A DNA stretch of 64,000 nt from the NCBI GenBank assembly GCA_037974665.1, contig CM075770.1, positions 60,151,850-60,215,849 on the forward strand, read 5' to 3'. The stretch comes from Ehretia macrophylla. Lineage: Eukaryota; Streptophyta; Magnoliopsida; Boraginales; Ehretiaceae. Made by a program: the position numbers and the translations under genes. The notes beneath the pieces are model-generated. The model saw nothing but the letters and a program-made list of their open reading frames with translations, did not search any database and had not been told where the DNA came from. Each line of letters starts with the position of its first letter. The first letter of the stretch is position 1. Shown here one piece after another: positions 51,801 through 63,681 of this stretch.

Positions 51801-53531
51801 TTTTGTAGCACCGTGGTGGCGATTGGCCACCAAACGGCGACTAAAAGTAAAAGTTTGGTGGCCATTTTGTCGCCAATAGATAGAAGGGGCTACAAATTGA
51901 AAATATTAATCAAATTGTTTGTATAAATAAATAAATTCATTTATTTTGAATAAAATTAATAATATAAATCAAAAGTTGTTTTTAGATAATATAAAACATA
52001 TTTACAAAATTTAATATTAAATAAATTTAGCTATTTAATATAAAATTAATTAATTTTTAATTTATTATATCAAATTTCAGATTTTTAATACCATTTCGTA
52101 GCCCCGTGGTGGCCATTGGCCACCAAACGGTGACAATAAGTAAAAGTTTGGTGGCCATTTTGTCGCCAATAGATAGGAAGGGGCTCTAAATTAAAAATAT
52201 AAATCAAATTGTTTATATAAATAAATAAATTCATTTATTTGGAATAAAATTAATAATATAAATCAAAAGTTGTTTTTAGATAGTATAAAACATATTTACA
52301 AAATTTAATGTTAAATAAATTTAGTTATTTAATATAAAATTAATTAATTTATAATTTATTATAATAAATTTTAATTTTGAATACAACTTTGTCATCGCGT
52401 GGTGGCCATTGGCCACCAAACGTCGACAAAAGGTAAAAGTTTGGTGGACATTTGGTCGCCAATAGATATGAAGGGGCTACAAATGAAAAATATAAATCAA
52501 ATTGTTTATATAAATAAATACATACATTTATTTAAAATAAAATTAATAATATAAATCAAAAGTTGTTTTTAGATAATATAAAACATATTTACAAAATTTA
52601 ATGTTAAATAAATATAGTTATTTAATATAAAATTAATTAAGTTTTAAATTATTAAAATAAATTTTAGTTTTTGAATGCCATTTTGTAGCCCCGTGGTGGC
52701 GATTGGCCACCAAACGCAGATAAAAAGTAAAAGTTTGGTGGCCATTTTGTCACCAATAGATAGGAATGGGCTTCAAATTAAAAATTTTAATCAAATTGTT
52801 TATATAAATAAATAAATTCATTTATTTACAATAAAATTAATAATATAAATCAATAGTTGTTTTTAGATAATATAAAACATATTTACAAAATTTAATGTTA
52901 AATAAATTTAGTTATTTAATATAAAATTAATTAATTTATAATTTATTATAACTAGTTTTAGTTTTCGAATTCCATTTTGTAGCCCCGTGGTGGCCATTGG
53001 CCAACAAACGATGACAAAAAGTAAAAGTTTGGTGGCCATTTTGTCGCCAATAGATAGGAAGGGGCTCCAAATTAAAAATATAAATCAAATTGTTTATATA
53101 AATAAATAAATTCATTTATTTAGAATAAAATTAATAATATAAATCAAAAGTTGTTTTTAGAAAATATAAAACATATTTACAAAATTTAATGTTAAATAAA
53201 TTTAGTTATTAAGTATAAAATTAATTAATTTATAATTTATTATAGTAAATTTTAATTTTTGAATACAACTTTGTTGCCGCGTGGTGGCCATTTTGTAAAA
53301 TTAATAATATAAATCAAAAGTTGTTTTTAGATAATATAAAACTTATTTACAAAATTTAATGTTAAATAAATTTAGTTATTTAATACAAAATTAATGTATT
53401 TATAATTTATAAAAAAAAATTTACTTTTTGAATGCCATTTTGTAACCCCGTGGTGGTATTTGGCCACCAAACGACGACAAAAAGTAAAAGTTTGTTAGGC
53501 ATTTTGTCGCCAATAAATAGGAAGGGGCTAC
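36900..53531. repeat. Higher-order satellite repeat, unit ~6.72 kb, about 2.5 copies
   Basis: Diagnostic monomers recur at a fixed spacing. The variant with GCCACGTGG and a CTTTTTTGTC stretch starts near 36915, 43630 and 50350. The GTAGCCCC(C)GTGGTGGCC monomer with GGTCGCTAATAG is near 37205, 43935 and 50645. The TTTTGTGGCCCCG monomer is near 37494, 44217 and 50927. The CGCAGATAAAAAG monomer is near 42480 and 49200. All offsets are about 6.71-6.73 kb, or about 23 monomers. The third copy is shorter: its CGCAGATAAAAAG monomer comes at about 52700, about eleven monomers early, before the chromovirus interrupts the array. Confidence 0.75.
53264..53447. repeat. Truncated satellite monomer near the chromovirus
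   Basis: After CGCGTGGTGGCCATTTTGT the sequence jumps to AAAATTAATAATATAAATC, losing about 120 bp (the second half of the core and the start of the AT part). The next monomer landmark follows after about 171 bp instead of about 290. Confidence 0.8.
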
Positions 53532-55987
53532 TGTAACGCCCCGAGCCCAACCCCACGCTAAAGTCAGGCTCGGACCCGTCACTCGGACAGAGTCTCCTCT
53601 GTACCAAAGATAAAACTGTTACCTGTAAGTATTCATTCAAGACATCTGAACTAAAAGCAACAACTTATCAACAATATCTCCAAGCCAAAACACAATCACA
53701 AGGCCATCCGAGCCTTGGAACAATAACATTCTACTAAGGCACACAAGCATGCGAGATAAGTTGGTTTTAGTCATAAGTAGTTAAATACAATAAATTCTAA
53801 GTTCCATATGAAGATCAACAAACACTCCAAGCATGCAAGGGAAATTAAAGTCTAGAATTCACTATTACAATCCAACAACTTTCTTTAACATTCTAGTACA
53901 CATCTACTAGACATATATACAAGACTCCAAAGTCTCAAAATACATTAATAACAAGAACTCCACGCAAGAAGCACATAAAATCCACCTCAGCACACAAGGT
54001 CACGGATTCTGATCTACTTGAACTTCTTCTTCTTCTCCTACTTCTAACAGCTGGGGATTCACCTCAGCTTCTCCTGAAACATTTCAAATGAGGAGTGAGC
54101 AACAAAGTTTCCCAGCGAGGGAGGTGATGCAACATGCTAACGTGCAATATGATATGCAACACAAGTAAACATATACAAGCCACATAAACTAACAAGACAA
54201 TAAACCAAACTATTAATCACTTTAAAATGGATACGGTTCCACTTCCAAGACTTCAATCACGAGCCACGAACCACGAGCATCACGAACGTGCTGGCAAACC
54301 CCAAACACCAACAATTGGGATACTCCGGATGTATCCCGATCCTACAACCCTTTCTCCCGAGGTAGGTCCATGCCTAGCAGGTGAACCACGCCTCTGGGGT
54401 AGTGGAGTATGCTTCAGCGAGAAAGGGAATAGGTACCATGGTAGTCAAGGGAGCATGGCAAGCCCGAAGCCGCCCGTGTTTCTCGACGCTACCATGTCCG
54501 ATATAGGTTGCGCAACCCAATATAAGTCACAACAATCAATATATCACATAACACGTAAGAGGGACGACAAAGTAGGCCGCCCTCACATATATGCACAATA
54601 AAAGTTCATATAAGCACGATATTAACTAATAGATGCCAAAAGAAGCAATCGACACAATTAATTCCAATAATCTACTCAAATAACTTAAATACATCCTAAT
54701 TATTCAATGCAAGGCATTATTAACACACAACAAATTCCAAATGCAACTAAAAAGACTAAAAACTACTTTTTCCCTTTCTTTAACCGAACTTTCTTTCTCC
54801 TAAGCATGGTTCGAGATTCCCAATCATACCCTAGTCTTTCTATATTCCTAATTAAGCTCAAAGGTACCCTTTAAAGTCACTAAAACTCATTTTTGAAGCA
54901 AAAGTTCGGAAAAGCCCCGAACGGGTTTGAACTACAACTACACTAGCCAAATCCTATTTTCGCGAAACGAAAGCACCAAAGGTGCTTCCTTAGCTCAAGG
55001 ACACCCAAATCAATGCCAAAACTTGCCCGGATTGCTTAACATATAAAACCCCCTTTTTAAAGTAAGCCAATTATGCAATTAAGTTCAAATTTGAGTGATT
55101 CAACCTAACGTGGCTTTTCAACTAACTTCCCTAGGGTCTAGAGCACCTAATTGATGCATCAATTCAAGCCAATTAGCAAATTTTCTCAAAACCCTAATTC
55201 TAGGCACTATTCATCACCTATTTGATCAATCTCAACATTCAACCATTAACTATGTTATCAAACCTCAAAAGTTAACTCTATAGGCATCAATTAACTCATA
55301 GAAAGCATTCATAACAAGTTTTTTTAGCTAATATCAACAAATCAATAAAATTCAATATATGAACATAAACTTTAAAAACAAATAAATGCATCTCCCTCAC
55401 AATTTTGAAGATGAAGAAGCTTGTTGAAGACTCTAGGTTGCTCAAAACCCCTCCCAAGATGAATCTAGAAGCTCAAAATGCAAGATTGTTGAAGCAAGAA
55501 TCTCCTTTTTCCTCCTTGAAGTGGACGGCCAAACATAGGACATAGAGGGAATTTTTGGAAATGTTTTTATGACTAATATGTATTATGGCTTTTAGTTTTT
55601 ATGAGTTATTTATTTTATATATTGTATATAATTAATATTCTAAGCTATGTATTCTCAAATATTGATCAATTAAAGCTAATTGTAATTACAAATGCTTTTA
55701 ATTAAAACTAGCACTATTCTAACGTAACACTATTCAATGGTCACGAAAAGTATTTTTCAAACGCACACTCCTAAGCTCGAAAGTTCAAAACGAAAATTTC
55801 TTGGTTCCTTTTAAATGTCGAGTGACCTAGGAAAAATTTAAAATCAAGCTTTTGAAACAGTCAAAAATATTATGAATAGTAACCCACAATAAAAACAATT
55901 AAGCAAGAAAAATGATGCACGTAGAAATGCGCACATAAGTATGCAACGATTATAAATAAATTTAGGGTGAAATTCTTGGGTGTCACA
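53532..55987 (-). repeat. Chromovirus 3' LTR, 2456 bp
   Basis: The left copy in window coordinates. On the minus strand it begins TGTGACACCC and ends GGGGCGTTACA. It carries the shared GC-rich module, the two hairpins at 54904-54987, and splice-like motifs on the minus strand (GTGAGGGA at 55393-55400; TTTCAGGAG at about 54071-54079). Equal in length to the other LTR. Confidence 0.92.
54229..54517 (-). other. Conserved GC-rich LTR module (copy 3)
   Basis: Chromovirus 3' LTR copy of the module: hairpin GGGATAC-n7-GTATCCC at 54317-54337 and palindrome GGTTGCGCAACC at 54506-54517. It shares the flanking GGATACGGTTCCACTT with the solo LTR at 19515. Confidence 0.7.
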
Positions 55988-56000
55988 CCCTCTCCCCCTT
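55988..56000 (-). other. Chromovirus polypurine tract
   Basis: On the minus strand AAGGGGGAGAGGG directly abuts the 3' LTR start TGTGACACCC, the standard place for the plus-strand primer. Confidence 0.88.
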
Positions 56001-56029
56001 AAACTAATTACGTCCTCGCAATTCTTACA

Positions 56030-56260
56030 TGATTCGGCAAGGGGCTCCGGATACTTCTCTCTGATCTAATCTTCTCGCTCCCAAGTGGCATCCTCAACCC
56101 CATGATGATCCCAGAGAACTTTTACCATAGGAATATTTTTAGTCCTAAGTTCCTGAATCTTTCGGTCAACCACTCGAAGAGGCTTCTCCACATAAGCTAA
56201 GGACTCATCAATCTCCAACGGCTCCGTCTCAATGATATGCGACGGATCAGGATTATACTT
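56030..56260 (-). pseudogene. C-terminal chromodomain of the chromovirus
   Basis: At the end of the integrase region the minus strand encodes [32 protein letters not shown], the beta-strand and helix pattern of plant chromovirus chromodomains (W...ATWE). In the family this domain steers integration to marked chromatin, which fits insertion in a satellite. A single-residue comparison with the group I or II classes was not possible. Confidence 0.82.
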
Positions 56261-56399
56261 TCTCAGCAGTGACACATGAAAAACATCATGAATCCGACCC
56301 AACCTCGAAGGTAAGGCCAATCTGTAAGCTAAATCTCCAACTTTCTCAGTGATTTCAAATGGTCCCACGTATCTAGGACTAAGTTTACCTCCTTTGCCG

Positions 56400-57400
56400 T
56401 GCCGAATCAAACCTTTTCGTGGAGAGACTTTCAAGAAAACATAATCACCTTTGGAAAATACTAAGTCCTGTCGACGTCTATCAGCATAATTCTTCTGTCG
56501 ACTCTGAAATGTAAGCATCCTTTTCTTTATAAGTCTCACATTATCCACCATTTTAATCATCTCCGGAAGAATAGAGGGATCAACTGTTTTCATCTCACCT
56601 ACCTCATCCCAATACAACGGAGACCGACATTTTTGCCCATAAAGTGCCTCGTAGGGTGCCATGCCAATAGTGGCCTGATAACTGTTATTGTAAGCAAACT
56701 CTGCTAAAGGCAGATATTTCTCCCAATTCTTGCCAAAATCCAGAACACAGGCTCTCAACATATCTTCCAGTATCCTGATAGTCCTCTCTGACTGGCCATC
56801 CGTCTGCGGGTGATAAGCAGTACTAAAACTCAAATTAGTCCCCAAAGCCTTTTGTAGTTTCTGCCAGAATTGTGATGTAAACTTGGGATCCCTGTCCGAC
56901 ACTATCCAAGATGGAACACCATGCAATCTCACAATATTTTCAACATAAAGCTCGGCCAATTTATCGAGAGAATCTGTTTTCTTTGTAGCAATAAAATGCA
57001 AACTCTTCGTCAACCTGTCTACTACAACCCACACAGAATCATTACCTTGTGGTGATCTCGACAAATCTGACACAAGATCCATAGTAACCTGATCCCATTT
57101 CCAAACCGGAATCTCCAACGGCTGCAACAATCCTGCTGGCCTCTGATGTTCCGCCTTAACTTTCTGACAAGTCAAACATTTAGCTACATACTCAGTTATC
57201 TCTCTCTTCATGTTGTTCCACCAGAAATTCTGTTTCAAATCTCTATACATTTTTGTGCTTCCAGGATGAATTGTGTATTTAGAAGCGTGAGCCTCAGCAA
57301 GAATCTCATCTTTCACAGTCGAATTACTAGGAATGCAAATTCTATTCCTGTACTTGAGAAGTCCATCATCATGCATCTTAAAGTCGGACTCTCCCCCTTT
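56400..57400 (-). pseudogene. Integrase domain of the chromovirus
   Basis: Minus-strand integrase: an N-terminal zinc-binding part with [17 protein letters not shown] and [12 protein letters not shown], then the DDE catalytic core with [18 protein letters not shown] and [19 protein letters not shown], and a GPY/F-type segment around PRYVGPFEI. Integrase makes the staggered cut that leaves the 5-bp target duplications seen here. Confidence 0.9.
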
Positions 57401-57699
57401 TGACTTCTCTAAAAGCTTCAATAGCTGAGAATCTGATTGTTGTGCTTCTCTGATTCTAGATAGCAATAAAGATTGGATTTGTAGGCTAGCGAATTGGATA
57501 CCTAATCTAGAAGCTTTCGGTTTCCATAAGCACAGTTCTTCCACAATCTCCCAATCCTTGATTATCAAACTAGCCACAGAAGCTTTTCGGCTCAGTGCAT
57601 CTGCAACAGTATTAACTTTTCCCGGCAAATAGCTAATGGTACAGTTATAATCATTTAACAGTTCTAGCCAATGCCTTTTCCTCATATTCAAATCTTTTT

Positions 57700-57960
57700 G
57701 AGAAAACAAATATTTCGAACTTTTATGATCAGTAAATATTTCAAATTTGTTACCCTACAAATAATGTTGCCATTTCTTCAAAGCAAAGACAACAGCTGCA
57801 AGCTCCAAATCATGTGTAGGATAATTGAGTTCATATGGTTTCAATTTCCTAGAGGCATATGCTATGACTTTTCCATTTTGCATCAGAACACAACCCAAGC
57901 CTTCTTTCGAAGCATCACTGTAAATCACTAAGTTCTCAGTTCCCTCAGGCAAGGCAAGGA
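57700..57960 (-). pseudogene. RNase H domain of the chromovirus
   Basis: Minus-strand RNase H following RT, with [17 protein letters not shown] (first catalytic Asp), [13 protein letters not shown] and [18 protein letters not shown]. It would remove the RNA strand of the hybrid during reverse transcription. More of the domain follows downstream, with [15 protein letters not shown] just upstream of the integrase. Confidence 0.88.
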
Positions 57961-58149
57961 TAGGTGCAGTGGTAAGTCTCTTTTTCAACTCCTGGAAACT
58001 GGCTTCACATTTGTCATCCCAATTAAACATAGTTTTCTTCTGAGTTAAAGTAGTCAAAGGCCCTGCAATCTTTGAAAAATCTTTAACAAATCGCCTATAA
58101 TAGCCCGCTAATCCCAAGAAACTACGGACTTCTGTGACAGTTTCAGGTC

Positions 58150-58790
58150 TCTTCCATGACATAACCACATCAATTTTAGTAGGATCAACGGATATTCCCT
58201 CCTGGGAAATGATATGACCTAAAAAGGCAACCTGTTTTAACCAAAATTCGCATTTGCTAAATTTGGCAAACAACTTGTGTTCTTGCAGGGTTTTAAGTAC
58301 AATTCTCAAATGCTCTTCATGCTCTGACTCAGACTTAGAGTATACTAATATGTCATCAATAAAAATCACCACAAACTGATCAAGATAGGGTCGAAATACT
58401 CTCTGCATCAAATCCATAAAAGCGGCTGGAGCATTTGTCAACCCGAATGGTAACACAACAAACTCATAATAGCCGTACCTGGTTCTAAATGCAGTCTTAG
58501 GTACATCCTCTTTCCTGATCCTCAACTGATAATAACCCTGCCTCAAATCAAATTTCGAAAACACAACAGCACCTTGTAGCTGATCAAACAACTCCTCAAT
58601 TAAAGGCAAAGGATATTTATTTTTCACCGTTACCTGATTCAGACCCCGATAATCTATACACACACGCAGAGTACCGTCTTTCTTTTTCACAAATAACACG
58701 GGAGCACCCCACGGTGTCGAACTAGGGTAAATAAAACCTTTCTCAAGTAAACCCTGTAGCTGAATTTTCAATTCTTGTAACTCAGGGGGA
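58150..58790 (-). pseudogene. Reverse transcriptase domain of the chromovirus
   Basis: Minus-strand Ty3/gypsy RT with its motifs in order: [17 protein letters not shown] and [40 protein letters not shown], the catalytic [13 protein letters not shown] (FIDD box), and FLGHIIS. The connection region with [15 protein letters not shown] follows. This domain is the best evidence for the superfamily. Confidence 0.93.
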
Positions 58791-59079
58791 GACATTCTAT
58801 ACGGGGTTCTCGAGATGGACTAGTTCCCGGCAACAGGTCAATCACAAACTCAATCTCCCTATCAGGTGGTAACCCAGGCAACTCCTCAGGGAAAACCCCC
58901 GGAAACTCTTTTATAACAGGTACTTCATTCAATTTCAATATATCTCCAGGCTGATTAATTAAATAAGCTAAGTATGCATCACAACCTTTACTCAACATTT
59001 TAGTAGCTTTAATGGAAGATATAATACGAGTCCCATTAGACTTTCGACTCCCAGTTACTTTAATAACAGGTTGGTTAGG

Positions 59080-59390
59080 TAGTTCTAAAGTTAAAACTTT
59101 CCTCCTACAGTCCAAACATGCATAATATCGCCCCAACCAATCCATCCCCAGGATAACTTCAAAGTCCCGAAATTGCATGATAATCAAATCAATAGGATAC
59201 ATGCAACCCTCAATGCAAATATTACAATCCTTACATACAGACTTTGTAACAAATTTAGTACCCATAGGATTACCTACTTCAATCACATACGACAGTTTAT
59301 CAACTTTTAATGTAGCAGACTGTGCACATGCAGGTGTAATGAATGAATGTGTAGCCCCGGTGTCTATCAAAACTACTACCGGCTAACTAT
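59080..59390 (-). pseudogene. Aspartic protease domain of the chromovirus
   Basis: Minus-strand retropepsin-like domain with the catalytic signature VLIDTGATHSFI-like (DTGATHSFI visible) near its start, followed further on by FEVILGMDWLGRY, the second conserved patch of Ty3/gypsy proteases. It would cleave the Gag-Pol precursor. It lies between the zinc knuckles and the reverse transcriptase, as in the family. Confidence 0.87.
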
Positions 59391-59539
59391 TAATAAGAAA
59401 AGTACCTTCCACCACCACTGTCGTCTCTGGATGCTCCTCCTGGTCAAGTGCAAATACCCGTGCCTGACCTCGCGGTACGGTAGCTGCTCCTGAAGCTCTA
59501 GTCTGGGCACCCTGGCCTGAAGTCTGACCCTGACCAAAT

Positions 59540-60695
59540 TTAAACTTGGGACAATCTCTAACTCTGTGCTGATCACTGCCACAACCAATGCAACGACCCA
59601 GTTTCCTCCAACACTCAGCCTCTGTGTGACCCTTACAGTTGCAATGAGTACACTGGAGATTCTTCCTAGCAGCAGTTCCTCCTGTAGGTGCCCTATAAGT
59701 AGATGAGGCAGAACTACCCTGCTAAGATCTAGCAGTCACTGGTCGGGTCTGTGACTGTCCCTGTGGCTGGCTCTGAGCTGGTCTCGGCTGTGACTGTACC
59801 TGAACTGGTCCTGGATAGCTCTGAGTCTGTCTAGGCTGCTGAGTCTGAACAGGCTGCTGATACTGCCTCTGATAACCCTGACTCTGAGATTGAAACTGAC
59901 GTTTGCTTGACTGACTAGACTGAGCTAAAACATCTGCCTTACGTTTCTCATATCTCGATGCAGCCCTAACTACTGCAGCATAGTACGGATAATCTTGCGA
60001 AGGCAAGTTAAGCGTCATGTCACTCCTTAACCCTGTAATAAATCTCTGGATTTTCACATCTTCCGGCTGAACTAAAGCTGGCACATATCGAGATAGTCTC
60101 GTAAAGGTAGCCTCATACTGGTCTACAGTCATGTTCCCCTGTTTCAAAGCTATAAACTCATCCTGATGCCTCTCACGGGCTACAACCGATACATATTTAT
60201 CTCGAAACTCATGAACAAAACCAGCCCATACATGCTGAACCCTCTCAGCATCCCATTTTTCTCTAATAGTGCGCCACCAAGCCTCGACATCACCCTCCAT
60301 TAAAAATGCAGCACAGGTGATCTTTCTTTCATCGTCACACTCAAGTATCGCATCAACTTTCTCGAACTTGCTCAGCCACAACTCTGCTTTCATATCATCA
60401 GGCTCACCATAAAAACTATATGCTCCGTGATGCAGGAATTTATCAAATAAGTTACCTCCTGCAGTACCACTGCCCTATGCTCTGGCAGTCTGATTACCTC
60501 TGCCGGCACTGTTGTACCCTGCTGAACCACAAACTGTGCTATAGTATTCATCGCAGTAGCCATAGTAGCTAAAATCTGGGCATTGTTCGGCTCCTGACCC
60601 TGCGGTACATTCCCGGCTGCCCCAGCATCTTACCCCGGTACATTCTATCTGGGAGCCTCCTCCGGCTCTCTCCGTGGTCTACCCCGTCTCCACAT
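59540..60695 (-). pseudogene. gag region of the chromovirus
   Basis: Minus-strand coding remains that begin near 60695 (MWRRGRPRREPEEAP) and include a Ty3-type Gag core with EAWWRTIREKW and YEATFTRLSRYVP, a Gln/Pro/Ser-rich linker, and at about 59655-59540 two CCHC zinc knuckles (CTHCNCKGHTEAEC and CIGCGSDQHRVRDC). Gag forms the particle and the knuckles bind the element RNA. The region is broken. Confidence 0.85.
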
Positions 60696-60984
60696 CACAA
60701 TGCTAGAAGAACATAATATTATAATAGGCAAATAAACTATGCAAGGATAATTTACACATTGTTTCCAAACATTTTACTCATATATGAACACATAAAACAC
60801 TTAACAACATTTAACACTAACTTTTCATATTCTTATCATGTCAAGTTTTATCATTCCTTTTCATGCTAGCATGTCTTTTATCTAAGTAATTAAACAATTA
60901 ACAATCATATATTCACATAATTCACTTTCACATATAGACCTCTACCCACATGCCAAGGAATTTAACCCGGCTTCAAGCATTCTA

Positions 60985-60999
60985 GTAGCTCTAATACCA
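60985..60999 (-). other. Chromovirus primer-binding site (initiator tRNA-Met)
   Basis: On the minus strand TGGTATTAGAGCTAC lies 7 bases after the 5' LTR end. It closely matches the TGGTATCAGAGC primer site used with initiator tRNA-Met by most plant Ty3/gypsy elements. Confidence 0.85.
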
Positions 61000-61006
61000 C
61001 CTAAAG

Positions 61007-63462
61007 TATAACGCCCCGAACCCAACCCCACGCTAAAGTCAGGCTCGGACCCGTCACTCGGACAGAGTCTCCTCTGTACCAAGGACAAAACTGTTACCTG
61101 TAAGTATTTATTCAAGACATCTGAACTAAAAGCAACAACTTATCAACAATATCTCCAAGCCAAAACAAAATCACAAGGCCATCCGAGCCTTGGAACAACA
61201 ACATTCTACTAAAGCACACAAGCATGCGAGATAAGTTGGTTTTAGTCATAAGTAGTTAAATACAATAAATTCTAAGTTCCATATGAAGATCAACAAACAC
61301 TCCAAGCATGCAAGGGAAATTAAAGTCTAGAAATTCACTATTACAATCCAACAACTTTCTTTAACATTCTAGTACACATCTACTAGACATATATACAAGA
61401 CTCCAAAAACTCAAAATACATTAAGAACAAGAAATCCACGCAAGAAGCACATAAAATCCACCTCAACACACAAGGTCACGGATTCTGATCTACTTGAACT
61501 TCTTCTTCTTCTCCTACTTCTAACAGCTGGGGATTCACCTCAACTTCTCCTGAAACATTTCAAATGAGGAGTGAGCAACAAAGTTTCCCAGCGAGGGAGG
61601 TGATGCAACATGCTAACGTGCAATATGATATGCAACACAAGTAAACATATACAAGCCACATAAACTAACAAGACAATAAACCAAACTATTAATCACTTTA
61701 AAAAGGATACGGTTCCACTTCCAAGACTTCAATCACGAGCCACGAACCACGAGCATCACGAACGTGCCGGCAAACCCCAAACACCAACAATTGAGATACT
61801 CCGGATGTATCCCGATCCTACGACCCTTTCTCCCGAGGTAGGTCCATGCCCAACAGGTGAACCACGCCTCTGGGGTAGTGGAGTATGCCTCAGCGAGAAA
61901 GGGAATAGGCACCATGGTAGTCGAGGGAGCACGGCAAGCCCGCCCCCGCCCGTGTTTCTCGACGCTACCATGTTCGATATAGGTTGCGCAACCCAATACA
62001 AGTCACAAATAATCAATATATCACATAACACGTAAGAGGGACGGCAAAGTAGGCCGCCCTCACATATATGCACGATAAAAGTTCATATAAGCACGATATT
62101 AACTAATAGATGCCAAAAGAAGCAATCGACACAATTAATTCCAATAATCTACTCAAATAACTTAAATATATCCTAAATATTCAATGCAAGGCATTACAAT
62201 CCCACAACAAGTTCCAAATGCAACTAAAATGGCTAAAAACTACTTTTTCCCTTTCTTTAACCGAACTTTCTTTCTCCTAAGCATGGTTCGAGATTCCCAA
62301 TCATACCCTAGTCTTACTATATTCCTAATTAAGCTCAAAGGTGCCTTTTAAAGTTACTAAAACTCATTTTTGAAGCAAAAGTTCGGGAAGGCCCCGAACG
62401 GGTTTGAACTACAACTACACTAGCCAAATCTTATTTTCGCGAAACGAAAGCACCAAAGGTGCTTCCTTAGCTCAAGGACACCCAAATCAATGCCAAAACT
62501 TGCCCGGATTGCTTAACGTATAAAACCCCCTTTTTAAAGTAAGCCAATTATGCAATTAAGTTCAAATTCGAGTGATTCAACCTAACATGGCTTTTCAACT
62601 AACTTCCCTAGGGTCTAGAGCACCTAATTGATGCATCAATTCAAGCCAATTAGCAAATTTTCTCAAAACCCTAATTCTAGGCACTATTCATCACCTATTT
62701 GATCAATCTCAACATTCAACCATTAACTATGTTATCAAACCTCAAAAGTTAAGTCTATAGGCATCAATTAACTCATAGAAAGCATTCATAACAAGTTTTT
62801 TAGCTAATATCAACAAATCAATAAAATTCAATATATGAACATAAACTTTAAAAACAAATAAATGCATCTCCCTCACAATTTTGAAGATGAAGAAGCTTGT
62901 TGAAGACTCTAGGTTGCTCAAAACCCCTCCCAAGATGAATCTAGAAGTTCAAAATGCAAGATTGTTGAAGCAAGAATATCCTTTTTCCTCCTTGAAGTGG
63001 ACGGCCAAACATAGGACATAGAGGGAATTTTTGGAAATGTTTTTATGACTAATATGTATTATGGCTTTTAGTTTTTATGAGTTATTTATTTTATATATTG
63101 TATATAATTAATATTCTAAGCTATGTAGTCTCAAATATTGATCAATTAAAGCTAATTGTAATTACAAATACTTTTAATTAAAACTAGCACTATTCTAACG
63201 TAACACTATTCAATGGTCACGAAAAACATTTTTCAAACGCACACTCCTAAGCTCGAAAGTTCAAAACGAAAATTTCTTGGTTCCTTTTAAATGTCAAGTG
63301 ACCTAGGAAAAATTTAAAATCAAGCTTTCGAAACAGTCAAAAATATTATGAATAGTAACCCACAATAAAAACAATTAAACAAGAAAAATGATGCACATAG
63401 AAATGCACACATAAGTATGTAAAGATTATAATAAATTTAGGGTGAAATTCTCGGGTGTCACA
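61007..63462 (-). repeat. Chromovirus 5' LTR, 2456 bp
   Basis: The right copy in window coordinates, upstream on the minus strand. Nearly identical to 53532-55987 over its whole length. Its minus-strand start TGTGACACCCGAGAATTTC resembles the start TGTGACGCCCGAGAATTTG of the solo LTR at 24627, so the two families share terminal sequence. Confidence 0.92.
61705..61993 (-). other. Conserved GC-rich LTR module (copy 4)
   Basis: Chromovirus 5' LTR copy: hairpin at 61793-61813 and palindrome GGTTGCGCAACC at 61982-61993. It differs from copy 3 mostly by transitions. Confidence 0.7.
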
Positions 63463-63681
63463 GCTACAAATTTAAAATATTAATCAAATTGTTTGTATAA
63501 ATAAATATATTCATTTATTTAGAATAAAATTAATAATATAAATCAAAAGTTGTTTTTAGATAATATAAAACATATTTACAAAATTTAATGTTAAATAAAT
63601 TTAGTTATTTAATATAAAATTAATTAATCTATAATTTATTATAACTAATTTTAGTTTTTGAATACCATTTTGTGGCCCCGT
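63463..63681. repeat. Satellite fragment, block D
   Basis: Less than one monomer of the same satellite, from GCTACAAATTTAAAATATT through the AT-rich part to TTTTGTGGCCCCGT. It starts with the second GCTAC target duplication of the chromovirus and is cut at its right end by the next LTR element, which shows that the array continued here before the two insertions. Confidence 0.92.

Larger units (their letters stand above)
28524..53531. repeat. Satellite array, block C (~86 monomers)
   Basis: The longest uninterrupted satellite stretch, with the same monomer as block A. It begins with GGAAG and ends with GCTAC, both halves of target-site duplications of flanking retroelements. The first part (28.5-33.5 kb) is a diverged copy of 13.1-18.9 kb. 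The last part (36.9-53.5 kb) is organised in ~6.72-kb higher-order units. Several monomers have core deletions or truncations, for example around 31370, 33110 and 53290. There is no gene in this 25-kb block. Confidence 0.95.
53532..63462 (-). mobile_element. Ty3/gypsy chromovirus, Tekay/Del-like, 9931 bp, degenerate
   Basis: A complete-length element with both LTRs and the target duplication GCTAC (53527-53531 and 63463-63467), inserted in a satellite core. On the minus strand the order is LTR, primer site for tRNA-iMet, gag with two zinc knuckles, protease, reverse transcriptase, RNase H, integrase, C-terminal chromodomain, polypurine tract, LTR. RT before integrase and the chromodomain define a chromovirus; long LTRs and general resemblance suggest the Tekay (Del) clade, which I cannot test here. 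The coding region is broken in several places (about four to six), so it is a fossil. By eye the LTRs differ by roughly 2-3%, mostly transitions as expected for methylated DNA; at commonly used plant rates this is of the order of one million years. Confidence 0.93.

Noticed and set aside
57146-59386. Plus-strand open frames at 57146-57403, 57671-57931 and 59177-59386
   Set aside because: They lie antisense to integrase, RNase H/RT and protease regions of the chromovirus and are shadows of them.
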